From the NCBI RefSeq assembly GCF_016908195.1, contig NZ_JAFBDK010000001.1, positions 285,500 through 349,499 on the forward strand: a stretch of DNA of 64,000 nucleotides. Reading direction: 5' to 3'. A program made the translations under genes and the position numbers. A model generated the notes under the pieces. It worked only from the letters and a program-made list of their open reading frames with translations, was not told the DNA's origin and did no database searches. Source of the DNA: Jeotgalibacillus terrae (GTDB taxonomy: Bacteria; Bacillota; Bacilli; Bacillales; Jeotgalibacillaceae). Positions 1-8,325 of this stretch are shown piece by piece. How positions within the stretch are numbered: the stretch's first letter is position 1; every line of letters begins with the position of its first letter.

Positions 1-249
1 TCTTATACGTATATCTGAAGCTCTTTTTTCTACAAAAGAACCTGTACCTCCTAGTCGCGCTTGAACCATGGGAATGTATTCGATACCTTCTTTATAGATT
101 TGGACAAGATACTGCATGAACTCTTTCCATACACCTGAGATATTACCCTTCGGCAACACCTTTTCTTTCCATACACCTCCCACGTTCTGCCATACATTCT
201 TAACTTCAGTCCATGTACCGGATATATTAATCCACGTTTTTTTAGCCAT
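1..249 (-). CDS. Phage tail/appendage protein, partial (runs off the left edge)
   Basis: ATG at 249-247 opens a frame with no stop through the 83 codons to the window edge. An AGGTG ribosome site lies 5 nt upstream, overlapping the TAG of the preceding tail gene. The N terminus begins MAKKTWINISGTWTEV and contains regularly spaced Trp motifs (GTW, NVW, GGVWKE, SGVWKE). This is the style of small phage tail or receptor-binding proteins that lie after the fibre gene. No specific family is recognised. It is the last gene visible in the leftward late operon. A competing 68-codon frame at 51-257 on the same strand is a shadow. Confidence 0.7.
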   Translation of the reverse strand, partial: MAKKTWINISGTWTEVKNVWQNVGGVWKEKVLPKGNISGVWKEFMQYLVQIYKEGIEYIPMVQARLGGTGSFVEKRASDIRIR

Positions 250-257
250 GCAAACAC

Positions 258-698
258 CTACTCATACTGGAAGTAGACGTCTCCGTCGCTTCCGCCCGTC
301 GGTTCTGTTGTGCCAAACGTGATCTTACGCTTCTGATCTGGGTTCAGTGTAGATTCTTTTCCGTTAAGCGCACTTTGTAATCCAGTGATATTTCCGATCA
401 CATGTGCACCAGTCGTCCCTTCCGCCGAATGCGTCGTAAGCTTCTGCAGTACCTCATTCATGGCCAAGACTAAATTTGTCTTATCATCAGTGGTCAATGT
501 AGCAAGATTTCCAATGCTATTTCCAATCTGAGTAATATCTTCAGCAACATCTTCATTCATTGTTTTTTGAGCCTGGGCAAACGCATCAATCTTCTGCCAG
601 TTATCATTTAAGATCGTATCCAGGTTAAAGTTGTCAGTTCCTTCAGTAACTGGATTCGGCAAATATAAATCCAATTCAGGTGAATATTCTTTTACCAT
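258..698 (-). CDS. Phage tail fibre N-terminal/XkdV-like protein
   Basis: A 146-residue protein beginning MVKEYSPELDLYLPNP, followed by NFNLDTILNDNWQKIDAF. This is the short dockable N-terminal segment seen at the start of Bacillus phage tail fibres and XkdV-type proteins. The middle is helical with Asn and Thr, and the C terminus (TTEPTGGSDGDVYFQYE) resembles the Gly/Asp-rich ends of short fibres. It is much shorter than a full fibre, so the distal part may be carried by the next genes leftward. It overlaps the upstream baseplate gene by one base. Role in host attachment is inferred from position and N-terminal similarity. Confidence 0.7.
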   Translation of the reverse strand: MVKEYSPELDLYLPNPVTEGTDNFNLDTILNDNWQKIDAFAQAQKTMNEDVAEDITQIGNSIGNLATLTTDDKTNLVLAMNEVLQKLTTHSAEGTTGAHVIGNITGLQSALNGKESTLNPDQKRKITFGTTEPTGGSDGDVYFQYE

Positions 699-1225
699 CA
701 GTTGACCCCTCCTCCCATATTTTCAAGCAGCAGCTCATTCACTTCACCGATTGTCATAGAGCTAACCTCACCAATCGTCAGGAACCTGAATTCATAGGTA
801 ACGGGCAAATGAGCAGGCTTCGTGTTCTCAATCGCTTCCTTCAGTGCATCAAGGTTTGGCGGTCTGCCGATCTGAGATGTAAAGGTAATAACAATCGTGC
901 CGTTAAAATCAACGACCACATCACCATTCGTGTATGAATCAGCGACTACTTTAAGCAGCACCGCATCCACCTTACCTGAGCCGCGCATCTTCGACTTAAT
1001 CACACCGCGTCGTTCTTCATATGGCTTCTGGTGATTCGTCGGGATCTGCAACTCTCTTTCAAAGATGTCCAGTCCCCATGTCGCCGTATCAACGTCCATC
1101 TGTAACCTGATATCATCAAGGTCAGCTTTTAGTGCTGCAATTTGATTTCCTTCAGCGTCAAACACCTCATTGATATACTGGCTTTTACGCATGAAAAGAG
1201 GGAGTGTTTTAATCATGTCAGACAA
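698..1225 (-). CDS. Baseplate protein, XkdU/YmfQ-like (DUF2313)
   Basis: A 175-residue protein of the DUF2313 family (XkdU in PBSX, gp48 in phage Mu), which sits next to the baseplate J wedge protein in contractile tails. Typical segments are the N-terminal LPLFMRKSQYINEVFDAEG and the central Trp-Gly region (TWGLDIFERELQIP), followed by the EERRGVIKSKMRG stretch characteristic of the family. It overlaps the XkdT-like gene upstream by 8 nt, consistent with coupled expression. Its length fits the family. Confidence 0.9.
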   Translation of the reverse strand: MSDMIKTLPLFMRKSQYINEVFDAEGNQIAALKADLDDIRLQMDVDTATWGLDIFERELQIPTNHQKPYEERRGVIKSKMRGSGKVDAVLLKVVADSYTNGDVVVDFNGTIVITFTSQIGRPPNLDALKEAIENTKPAHLPVTYEFRFLTIGEVSSMTIGEVNELLLENMGGGVN

Positions 1226-2270
1226 GACTAATCACTCCCATCACTGCGACTTCATCTTCAGCAACATCAATATTTACTGTGCCGCTGTTCACTGTAAGCC
1301 CTGTGTAGTCAGCCACTGCGTTTGAGTTGATAATGATGGACCCAATCTGAGCATAAGAAACAAAGTCCTGTTGAAAAGCAATATCACGCAAATGAGCTGT
1401 CACGTTGTCTGTGATCTCATCCAGTGCCTGCTGCTCTGTAAAGCCTTCGTTTGTTGTCAGTGTGAAGGATAGGTCAATATCAACACCGGTAGCGCTGACG
1501 ACTGTGGCAAAGGCTCCAATCGGGGCAGCACCATCACCTAAACCAGTAATGCCTGGATCAATGTATTCTTGGACATCTTCTACAATCGCAACACTTGCAG
1601 GTACCCGGTTGCTATCAATAATGACTACCTTCACCGTGTTATCCCCATTCCACAAGGGAAACACCCTTGCATCACCCACACCCTGCACTTCTTTGGCCCA
1701 GTTCATGTAATGGTACCTGTTTCCGGAAGTAGCAGGTGTTCTGATCCGGTCATAATAACGTTGCAGGATATCAGCATCTGACTCTGCTTCAAAACCATCA
1801 TACGTTGGTTCCGGATTTGTGACGCTGTTGATATTATCGAGTGTTACCGGCATAGATGTGATCTGATCCGCAGGCACGACTCCATTCTCACCAGCTACAA
1901 GTGCTCTGACTGGAACATCAGCTGTGCCGGCTACTGTAACTGTCTCAGTCGCTTCAAACTGAATGCCAGCATCCGTTTCAAAGAGATCGCCTTCATTGAT
2001 CGTTCCGTTGCCAGTGGCTTCGACTATACCGATCGCAAAAGTAGCAGTTCGTCTTTCAACTCCTGTGCGCTCTTTAATTCGTGCAGCAAGCTCTTCACCG
2101 GACAAGTTTTCAATATCCAGTTTTTCAGAGACAGCTTCATTCTCCTGATATGCTTTTTCAAGCTCTATTGAAACGGGCTTTGTCATATCGAACGTAAAGG
2201 TACCTACACGCTTGTCATACTGATCACTGATCTCACTCAGCATATTGTCGTGAATCTCTTGTCTATCCAC
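1218..2270 (-). CDS. Baseplate J/wedge protein, XkdT-like
   Basis: A 350-residue baseplate J family protein (phage P2 gpJ, PBSX XkdT), which forms the wedge of contractile-tail baseplates. It shows the family features: an N-terminal helix (HDNMLSEISDQYDKRVG), a central beta domain with an AGENGVVPADQI-type turn, and the segment SDADILQRYYDRIRTPATSG that precedes the YHYMNWAKEVQGVGDARV core. The length is normal. It overlaps both neighbours by 8 nt, showing tight packing in the tail operon. Confidence 0.93.
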   Translation of the reverse strand: MDRQEIHDNMLSEISDQYDKRVGTFTFDMTKPVSIELEKAYQENEAVSEKLDIENLSGEELAARIKERTGVERRTATFAIGIVEATGNGTINEGDLFETDAGIQFEATETVTVAGTADVPVRALVAGENGVVPADQITSMPVTLDNINSVTNPEPTYDGFEAESDADILQRYYDRIRTPATSGNRYHYMNWAKEVQGVGDARVFPLWNGDNTVKVVIIDSNRVPASVAIVEDVQEYIDPGITGLGDGAAPIGAFATVVSATGVDIDLSFTLTTNEGFTEQQALDEITDNVTAHLRDIAFQQDFVSYAQIGSIIINSNAVADYTGLTVNSGTVNIDVAEDEVAVMGVISLV

Positions 2271-2706
2271 TAATCGTCACCTCCTCCGGAAACGTGTCGT
2301 AAATTGAATTTACAGTGAATGATACAGATAATTTACCTTCACTTTTAACAGCACTGAAATTGGTTAAAGAGTTAATCTCTTGATTCACCAATAGCGCACC
2401 TTTTAATTCGTTCTCCATTGATTTGTTTATAAAGTCTGCAGGATAGTTTGTTCCGATCAAATCTTCAGCTCTAATACCATGATCGGGATTATCCATATAG
2501 ACAACAAATCTTTGTCGGGCCGTCAATATAGTTTTGTGAATCCACTGTTTAAGTGCTTCCTTGCCAGTGATCTCTATCATCTTTCCATTGCTAAATACAA
2601 ATTCTCCTGTCTCAAAATCAAAAAGAAATGATTTTCCCGGAACAACAGGTTGCTCAGTTTGGGTAATCGTTTCATTGAATACCAGCTCTGTGATTTTCGG
2701 AAGCAT
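2263..2706 (-). CDS. Baseplate protein, XkdS-like (DUF2634)
   Basis: A 147-residue DUF2634 protein, the XkdS/YqbS family of PBSX-like phages and functionally like gp25 of other myophages, which starts sheath assembly on the baseplate. The segment ALKQWIHKTILTARQRFVVY, followed by GIRAEDLIG, is the conserved core. It overlaps the XkdT-like gene by 8 nt and begins one base after the upstream DUF2577 stop. Order and length match the PBSX tail cluster. Confidence 0.9.
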   Translation of the reverse strand: MLPKITELVFNETITQTEQPVVPGKSFLFDFETGEFVFSNGKMIEITGKEALKQWIHKTILTARQRFVVYMDNPDHGIRAEDLIGTNYPADFINKSMENELKGALLVNQEINSLTNFSAVKSEGKLSVSFTVNSIYDTFPEEVTISG

Positions 2707-2707
2707 G

Positions 2708-2959
2708 TCACACCTCCACGTCTATGATATAAAACTGCTGCATATCGCCAGAAGGTATCAGGATCACTTTATAACCGATCTCCTTTAAACCATTAGAAAA
2801 TGTCCTCGACTGCTTTAAATGACTGCTGTTAAGCAAGATATTCTCATTCAATCTTACTTCAAGGGGATACAGCCTGGTGATTATGCCGGTTTGTGCTCCT
2901 AAATAGGATTTGTTGTCCCGCTCTTTGAACATTTTAGCCAATTCAGTAATTGGGTCCAT
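2708..2959 (-). CDS. DUF2577-type tail protein, XkdR-like
   Basis: An 83-residue protein at the place of XkdR/YqbR (DUF2577) in PBSX-like tails. It begins MDPITELAKMFKERDNK and carries GIITRLYPLEVRLNENILL, then a basic, hydrophobic end. Function within the baseplate or hub is unknown. It shares one base with the XkdQ-like stop, so the two are probably translated together. Assignment rests on gene order plus the N-terminal pattern. Confidence 0.75.
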   Translation of the reverse strand: MDPITELAKMFKERDNKSYLGAQTGIITRLYPLEVRLNENILLNSSHLKQSRTFSNGLKEIGYKVILIPSGDMQQFYIIDVEV

Positions 2960-3945
2960 TACTGCACCCCTTTCATACTTAAATCAAGGCTCATCATATG
3001 AATGCCATTCTGTGCTGTATGCTGAACCGACTCAATCATATACAGACCCTTCATACCTGTGATTGGCTCATTGATTTCAATCATCCTACCTGCAAGGACC
3101 CGACTATCTCCCAACATCTCAAGTGAGTTATCTTCAAAAACTTTTCCCAACTCTCTCAAAGTGTTTCGTGCAATGTTCCTCGCGCGTGGCCGGTCCTCTT
3201 CTTGCACATCCACAATCTCTGAAAGTAGTCCGTAAGCTTGTATCAATGAATCATTACTTACTGATGCAAGCAGCTGGCCGTCAGAAGTGACTTGTATACT
3301 GTTCTTCATTCCTTTAATCGTTCTTTTACGTGATGGTGCGGTCATTACATCTGTTCCATTGCTGGCATATATCCCCCGCTCATAATAGGTAGGAACAATC
3401 ACAATATCTCGTGATCTGTAAACATGAAATTTACCTTCATACATTTCAAATTGATAGTTAACACCCTGATCAGCTTCAGCCTGCAGGAGAACATCTTTGA
3501 TTATGTCAGAGAGCGTTTCATTCATATAAATCTTATCGATCTTAGTTGGAATTTTAATGATAGAGTAGATCGGAATATTGTAATCGCTACAGATCCGTTT
3601 AATCGCCTGGTCAGCAGCAATACCATTGAACTGATAAATCCGTTTTGATTCATTTAAGTAATATGCAAGGTCAAACGCTGTAAAGGGAATAGGCTGCCTG
3701 CCAGTTAAATCTTCGTCTATTACGATACATCTTGTTACCTCACGCTCCCCATCTTTTAATATGATCATATCACCCAGATTAACGTGCTTTTTCGGATTGT
3801 GAATGGCATCGCCGAACGCATTTCCAAAGTTCAGCTCTACACCCAATTCATCTTTGTTTGAACGCCAAGAGATCTGATCAGTGATTGGCGTGATGTCCAA
3901 CAGTTCATTTCCTCTTGCTCTCCATAATTTAAGCGCCATGACCAT
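2959..3945 (-). CDS. Baseplate hub protein, XkdQ/YqbQ-like (gpD/gp27 type)
   Basis: About 328 residues of the XkdQ/YqbQ family, the baseplate hub related to gp27/gpD of contractile tails. It has an ALKLWRARGNELLDITP start and an internal gpD-like core (NGIAADQAIKRICSDYNIPI, then a long beta domain). The frame opens further upstream at 3963, but the best ribosome-site spacing favours ATG at 3945 or 3939. Either choice overlaps the upstream gene by about 10-17 nt. The ending TGMKGLYMIESVQHTAQNG is family-like. Confidence 0.88.
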   Translation of the reverse strand: MVMALKLWRARGNELLDITPITDQISWRSNKDELGVELNFGNAFGDAIHNPKKHVNLGDMIILKDGEREVTRCIVIDEDLTGRQPIPFTAFDLAYYLNESKRIYQFNGIAADQAIKRICSDYNIPIYSIIKIPTKIDKIYMNETLSDIIKDVLLQAEADQGVNYQFEMYEGKFHVYRSRDIVIVPTYYERGIYASNGTDVMTAPSRKRTIKGMKNSIQVTSDGQLLASVSNDSLIQAYGLLSEIVDVQEEDRPRARNIARNTLRELGKVFEDNSLEMLGDSRVLAGRMIEINEPITGMKGLYMIESVQHTAQNGIHMMSLDLSMKGVQ

Positions 3946-4354
3946 CCTGCCTTTCATGTACAAAGTTAAACTGACTTAATGAAAGGGTGTAATAAACGTC
4001 AGTTGAACCATCCCTCGGCGTATAAGTAATTTCATCGATCGACGCAGCCATATTAATGGGGGTATCTGTAATGATCAGTCTGATAGGGACCCTGCGAGCC
4101 ATCCACGCTTCAATGATCTCTATATATTCAAAGCCTCTATATGTCTGATCGCGAGCAAAAGAGTAATACCGGTTTGGAAAAAATGACTGCAGTGTGATAG
4201 TTTTTAACCCTTCAAGTCCGATTAACCTCAGTGCCTTCTGATCTAATCGATTAAACGTTTCATTGTTATAAGGGAGTTTTATTTCAAACTCTTCCGGCAC
4301 AATAGGCAGCCGGATCACCTGTTCTCTATTATTAATACTTAAAAAGATGTCCAC
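3929..4354 (-). CDS. Baseplate/tail protein, XkdP-like but without a LysM domain
   Basis: A 141-residue protein in the position of XkdP, between tape measure and hub. It begins with the beta-rich segment INNREQVIRLPIVPEEFEI and ends at TLSLSQFNFVHERQDGHGA. PBSX XkdP is longer and carries a C-terminal LysM peptidoglycan-binding domain; here the protein stops before any LysM-like sequence. A tail tube-baseplate adaptor role is inferred. The reading frame is intact, so the shortness seems natural, not a truncation by mutation. Confidence 0.75.
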   Translation of the reverse strand: MDIFLSINNREQVIRLPIVPEEFEIKLPYNNETFNRLDQKALRLIGLEGLKTITLQSFFPNRYYSFARDQTYRGFEYIEIIEAWMARRVPIRLIITDTPINMAASIDEITYTPRDGSTDVYYTLSLSQFNFVHERQDGHGA

Positions 4355-4366
4355 CTATTGCACCTC

Positions 4367-6196
4367 CTACGAGTTATTCAAACGTTTTTGAAGTTCACGA
4401 ACTAATTCATTTATGATTTCAGATGAAGTCATGTTTGCTCCATAGATATTTATATTCTCAACAGTCACACTTCCACCCTCTGAACGTGCCATTTGAACAG
4501 AGCGATCATGAGGGTAGACTCTTGATCCGTTTGGCAGGTCAACAATTTCACCGCCACGTTCATTAATTTGAGCCAAGCCACCCCGGAAGTAACTTGTCCC
4601 CTGAGCAAACTTCGGGATCGTTGGTACGTTCATTTCAAATCCTTTACCACCGATACCTGGTACCCAGTCAGGAATTTTAATACTCGCAAAGTTATTGAAT
4701 CCGGTGATCATTGCATTGAGCTTATCAATAATATAATTTACTCCCACTCGTGCAGCAGCCTTCATCCCACTCCACATGACTGAAAACCCATCTTGAATAC
4801 CTGAGAATGATCCTGTTAATGAAGTCCATAACTGCGAACCCTTTTCACGTATTGTGTCCCAGTTCTGCCAAAGCAGAATACCTACAGCGATAACAGCACC
4901 GATCGCAATCGCAATCCAACCGAGTGGCGATAATGCAAGTGTTCCGTTTAGAAGTGCCTGGGCAATTGTTAACCCTGTGGTGACACCTTTCCATACTCCT
5001 TTTGCTGCCGCTACTCCAAGTACACCGACTTTATATGCCGCCATCGCTCCAACAATACCGTAAACTAACGGTCCAATAGTAGACCAATTATTTGTTACGG
5101 TCTCATAGATGCCCATTGCTCCATCAGCTACACTTGCCATCGCATCTACAACTAATGGTAGGCCCTCATCGCGCATCCAAATTAAATACGGTTGTGCTTT
5201 TTCAAGACCTGATGTTAAAAATTCACCTGTTTCAGATGCAGCGTTCTTAAAAGCATCAATTGTCGGTTGATTCTGATCAATTGCACTTTTGATATTGTTA
5301 AAAGCAATGGTCCCTTGCTCGCCTACCCAAGACAACGCGCCACTTGCGATTGACATAGCTGATGAAACTTTCTCCTGAATGGCTGGCATGTTATCAGAAG
5401 CAAAGGTTACAAACCTCTGAAGGTATGGAATTGCCCCTACTCCTAACTCAGTAGCAAATCCCTTAGCTTGTGCCTTTACATTGTTCAGCGACATCCTAAA
5501 CTTTTCAGATTTAGCGAGATCCTCTTCACTGATCACATTTGCTTTCCCCTTCAAGTTATCAAGTTCTTTACTTGTCATATTAAGGACCGGTGCCAATTCT
5601 TCACCAGTAGTAGAAAGCAAAGCAGTTGCAATAGCATTACGCTCTGTTTGATTTTCCATTCCCTGCAGGGCAGTGATTGTTTCATTAAAGAGCTGTTCCT
5701 GCGTTTTTAATGCACCTGATGAGTCAGTAACAGCAACACCAAGCTTTCCAAACAGCTCCGCCCCTTCACCAACACCATTTGAAGCATCCATTGCTTTTTC
5801 GGCCAAAGCCGCTAAATCTCCGGAAGCTTGTTCAACAGAGTAACCATAAGACTTCATGACATGGTCCCATTGTTGGAAACCGTCTGTGCTCATACCTGCC
5901 ACTTGGCTAAACTTCGTTATCTCTGATGTAGCTTCCACAGCTTTCATTGCCAATCCGCCAAGTGCCGCAGCCCCTGCTGCTCCTAAAGTAGCCATGCCTG
6001 CTGCCATACCAGCTGCACCTTTTGCAACACTGCTAAACCTCGAAACAGCAGTGCTCCCGAACTCTTTCACTTCATTTTTAGTGTGTTGCACTTTTCTTTG
6101 AAAATCTTGCGTACCGCCAGTTGCTTTTTTAACTCCTGAGGCAAAGTTTCTATCTTTGAGGGTAAGCACTGCAGATATAACACGTTTCCCGGCCAT
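4367..6196 (-). CDS. Tail tape measure protein
   Basis: A 609-residue protein between the tail chaperone and the baseplate genes, the usual tape-measure position. The N-terminal 60 residues are basic and helical, and residues about 55-90 are Ala/Gly-rich and hydrophobic. A helical rod follows, then two strongly hydrophobic stretches near residues 375-445 (including LGWIAIAIGAVIAVGILLW). The C terminus ends in coiled-coil-like sequence (INELVRELQKRLNNS). It is short for a contractile phage. By the general rule of about 1.5 angstrom per residue it predicts a tail near 90 nm. AGGAGGC lies upstream of ATG 6196. Confidence 0.93.
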   Translation of the reverse strand: MAGKRVISAVLTLKDRNFASGVKKATGGTQDFQRKVQHTKNEVKEFGSTAVSRFSSVAKGAAGMAAGMATLGAAGAAALGGLAMKAVEATSEITKFSQVAGMSTDGFQQWDHVMKSYGYSVEQASGDLAALAEKAMDASNGVGEGAELFGKLGVAVTDSSGALKTQEQLFNETITALQGMENQTERNAIATALLSTTGEELAPVLNMTSKELDNLKGKANVISEEDLAKSEKFRMSLNNVKAQAKGFATELGVGAIPYLQRFVTFASDNMPAIQEKVSSAMSIASGALSWVGEQGTIAFNNIKSAIDQNQPTIDAFKNAASETGEFLTSGLEKAQPYLIWMRDEGLPLVVDAMASVADGAMGIYETVTNNWSTIGPLVYGIVGAMAAYKVGVLGVAAAKGVWKGVTTGLTIAQALLNGTLALSPLGWIAIAIGAVIAVGILLWQNWDTIREKGSQLWTSLTGSFSGIQDGFSVMWSGMKAAARVGVNYIIDKLNAMITGFNNFASIKIPDWVPGIGGKGFEMNVPTIPKFAQGTSYFRGGLAQINERGGEIVDLPNGSRVYPHDRSVQMARSEGGSVTVENINIYGANMTSSEIINELVRELQKRLNNS

Positions 6197-6212
6197 GTCT
6201 GAGCCTCCTTAC

Positions 6213-6254
6213 AAAAAAAGAGAGCCTATGTGGAAACTGACCATTTAGCTCTCT
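6213..6254 (-). terminator. Hairpin with U-tract between tail chaperone and tape measure
   Basis: On the minus strand AGAGAGC (6254-6248) pairs with GCTCTCT (6225-6219) and is followed directly by seven T residues (6219-6213). This looks like an intrinsic terminator or attenuator. It overlaps the stop of the frameshifted chaperone product and lies just before the tape-measure ribosome site. It could reduce tape-measure transcript or stabilise the upstream mRNA. Confidence 0.65.
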
Positions 6255-6773
6255 CTTCATCAGAATATAATGACATACTTGCTTCCATAAACATTTTCGT
6301 ATCCTCCGGTAAATTCATTAATTCATCTAATGAAAACCCCTTTTGGAGATAGTGATGAAGAAAATACAATTCATCATCACTATTTATTAGTTTTTTAAAT
6401 CATCTACCCTTTGTATCGCATCACCATAACCGGCCATTTCAAGACCTGTTTGTGCGATAAAAGGAATCTCACCAGGTTCAAAGATTTTTTCTACAATGTC
6501 TATTGGTTCTGCACAGCCAAAAGCAGTCTGTAGTTCTTTATCTTTAAGGTTCGGCTCTACCACAAGGTTATAGACGAGATATGGATCTGCTTTATCAGCT
6601 TGATTCGGATCTCGTGTCATCGCAATAGCTTCAACACAAAGTGAACGTTCCGGCTTTTGGATGGTGATTGTTGCATCAAGCCTTGGCAAAAGAAGCTCAA
6701 CCTTTGTATCTTTTTTAAGCTGGTACTTATCCTTCTCTCTTAAAATATCTGTGATAGAAAGTTTTTTCGGCAT
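6226..6773 (-). CDS. Tail assembly chaperone, -1 frameshift product (XkdN plus C-terminal extension)
   Basis: Reading XkdN through A-AAA-AAC at 6396-6390 with a -1 shift skips its TAA and continues for about 54 codons to TAG at 6228-6226. This gives a fused product of about 182 residues. The extension includes DDELYFLHHYLQKGFSLDEL and MFMEASMSLYSDEERAKW, the style of second-frame tail chaperone domains in PBSX-like and lambda-like phages. No separate ribosome site for this frame is evident. The frameshift is inferred from sequence and not shown experimentally. Confidence 0.75.
6387..6773 (-). CDS. Tail assembly chaperone, zero-frame product, XkdN-like
   Basis: A 128-residue XkdN-family protein beginning MPKKLSITDILREKDKYQ, with a LLPRLDATITIQKP beta segment. 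It lies between tail tube and tape measure, where tail assembly chaperones that coat the tape measure are encoded. The frame ends in DDLKN followed by TAA. A slippery heptamer is placed exactly on the last codons (see the frameshift feature). The length matches PBSX XkdN. Confidence 0.9.
   Translation of the reverse strand: MPKKLSITDILREKDKYQLKKDTKVELLLPRLDATITIQKPERSLCVEAIAMTRDPNQADKADPYLVYNLVVEPNLKDKELQTAFGCAEPIDIVEKIFEPGEIPFIAQTGLEMAGYGDAIQRVDDLKN
6390..6396 (-). promoter_or_regulatory. Programmed -1 ribosomal frameshift site A_AAA_AAC
   Basis: The zero-frame codons TTA AAA AAC TAA end XkdN; the heptamer A AAA AAC fits the X XXY YYZ rule for simultaneous slippage. The -1 frame is open for 54 codons downstream and encodes plausible protein. 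I did not identify a definite stimulatory stem immediately downstream. Confidence 0.75.
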
Positions 6774-6801
6774 TGAGATTCTCCTTCATAATTTAAGTAT
6801 T

Positions 6802-7236
6802 TTATGCTGAAATTAGATCGATCGGATCATAGTCAGCAAAGTTGAACGGCATTTCTTCAGTACCCAGTGTTTTCTGCTCAAATTTCATCAGCATAAATTC
6901 ATTAAATGTGACTTCATTGATCGCTACACGTTCAGCCCCAAATGCATCCGGATCAGCAATTTTGCCAACAATATTAATGTCTGGAATCTGACCTCTTTTA
7001 ACAAAGTCAGCCAGCAATGCAGATCCACGACTATATACTTTTTTCACGGTCATAGTACCTTCCCCGGCCCATCCAGTCATCTTTTTATGAGTAGCTCCAT
7101 CACCAGGCATGTTTACATCCTCATAATTAATGACAACCTTGCCTTCAAAGGTTTCCACGTCAAGCCATTTTTCGCCATTCACCCATACGGCACCATAAGT
7201 GCCATTGATGACGCGTTTACTTGGAATTTTGTTCAT
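6802..7236 (-). CDS. Tail tube protein, XkdM-like (DUF2001)
   Basis: A 144-residue XkdM/DUF2001 tail tube protein, the inner tube of PBSX-like contractile tails. Diagnostic segments are SKRVINGTYGAVWVNGEKW at the N terminus, the central HKKMTGWAGEGTMTVKKVYSRG, and the ending EEMPFNFADYDPIDLI. It follows the sheath gene by 12 nt, with AAGGAGGA upstream of ATG 7236. Length and order match the family. Confidence 0.93.
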   Translation of the reverse strand: MNKIPSKRVINGTYGAVWVNGEKWLDVETFEGKVVINYEDVNMPGDGATHKKMTGWAGEGTMTVKKVYSRGSALLADFVKRGQIPDINIVGKIADPDAFGAERVAINEVTFNEFMLMKFEQKTLGTEEMPFNFADYDPIDLISA

Positions 7237-7248
7237 GCTTATCCTCCT

Positions 7249-8313
7249 TTAGATCGCAATTGAAAAGTCAAGGTCTTCCATTGTATCTACGATTTTAATA
7301 TTTCCTGCTAAGAATACGTTCTTTCTAAAGGACGTTTCTTTTACCCTTTGCTCATCCCAGTCAGTTGTATCGAAGCCAGCTTCTTCCCATGCTGCTCGTT
7401 GCGCTGCTACATCAATACGAGCCTGATTAGTGGCGTTAGGGTCAAGGATTTCATCAGTCTGTAATCTCGTGAAATAACGATTTACAGAATTGATAAAGAT
7501 GACTTGATTATCATAAATGTTATTCACTTTACCTACATACTCATCATCAAAAGTAGAGTAAATATCATCATGAATCATATCCATCGCTTCAATCACACGG
7601 ATGCTCTTAAACTCATCATTCTTAGTACCATTTGGCGTGATTGTCACGAGGCTGTTAACACCACGACCAATCTTAATTTTTTCACCATCGTTAATAAGGA
7701 TAAGCTCGCCTGCATCAACTGCAGCATTAGGATCTTCAATTTCTGTAATGCTCTCCACTTCATCCAATACAAAGTATGTTGCTGAACGTGTGAATGGTAG
7801 ACCCGCCAGAATACCGGCAATTCTTGCTGTGAATTCTGCTGTGTCATAAACCTTTTCTCCAACCTTGATATCGTTAGTTGTAAAGTTAATGATTGCTTCA
7901 TGATCTTCCCCTGCGTTAGGCAGCACAGCTTTAAACGTTTTGCGGTTATCAGCCCTGTTTGTCTTAATCCATTCAGCTATAACTGTCACATCTGCTGTTT
8001 CAATTGCTGGAACGGCCAGATAGTTAAAGCGCTTATTTTTTAAACGTGTGAGTGCTGCAGTATAATCAACTGCTGTTGTATCAAGACGCTCTACGATGAC
8101 CTTACTTGGATCACCTTTAAAAGCATTCGCAATATAATCGGCATTCTCAGGTGTCCAATCAGCTGTTTCAACAGCAGTAGGGTCTTTATATTCAATACTT
8201 TCAAATGTTCCGGTGTCATCTTTCAAAATCAACGAAACAATTCCAAGCTGACTGCGTTGGACTAGCGTTTGAGCTTTTCCTGTAAACGTAATATTAATCT
8301 CAGGTAGTCCCAT
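7249..8313 (-). CDS. Contractile tail sheath protein, XkdK-like
   Basis: A 354-residue phage tail sheath protein (XkdK/YqbK type). It begins MGLPEINITFTGKAQTLVQR and carries the alpha/beta core with PSKVIVERLDTTAVDYTAAL and VDAGELILINDGEKIKIGRG, followed by VNSLVTITPNG. The C terminus (RKNVFLAGNIKIVDTMEDLDF) is the conserved sheath end that makes the contacts between subunits. Its presence shows that the phage tail contracts, as in myophages. AAGGAGCG precedes ATG 8313. Confidence 0.95.
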   Translation of the reverse strand: MGLPEINITFTGKAQTLVQRSQLGIVSLILKDDTGTFESIEYKDPTAVETADWTPENADYIANAFKGDPSKVIVERLDTTAVDYTAALTRLKNKRFNYLAVPAIETADVTVIAEWIKTNRADNRKTFKAVLPNAGEDHEAIINFTTNDIKVGEKVYDTAEFTARIAGILAGLPFTRSATYFVLDEVESITEIEDPNAAVDAGELILINDGEKIKIGRGVNSLVTITPNGTKNDEFKSIRVIEAMDMIHDDIYSTFDDEYVGKVNNIYDNQVIFINSVNRYFTRLQTDEILDPNATNQARIDVAAQRAAWEEAGFDTTDWDEQRVKETSFRKNVFLAGNIKIVDTMEDLDFSIAI

Positions 8314-8325
8314 AAGATCGCTCCT

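Noticed and set aside
51..257. A 68-codon minus-strand frame starting at 257
   Set aside because: The frame from ATG 249 has the better ribosome-site position, is open to the window edge and has a sensible composition; this one is a shadow with basic, Cys-rich random sequence.
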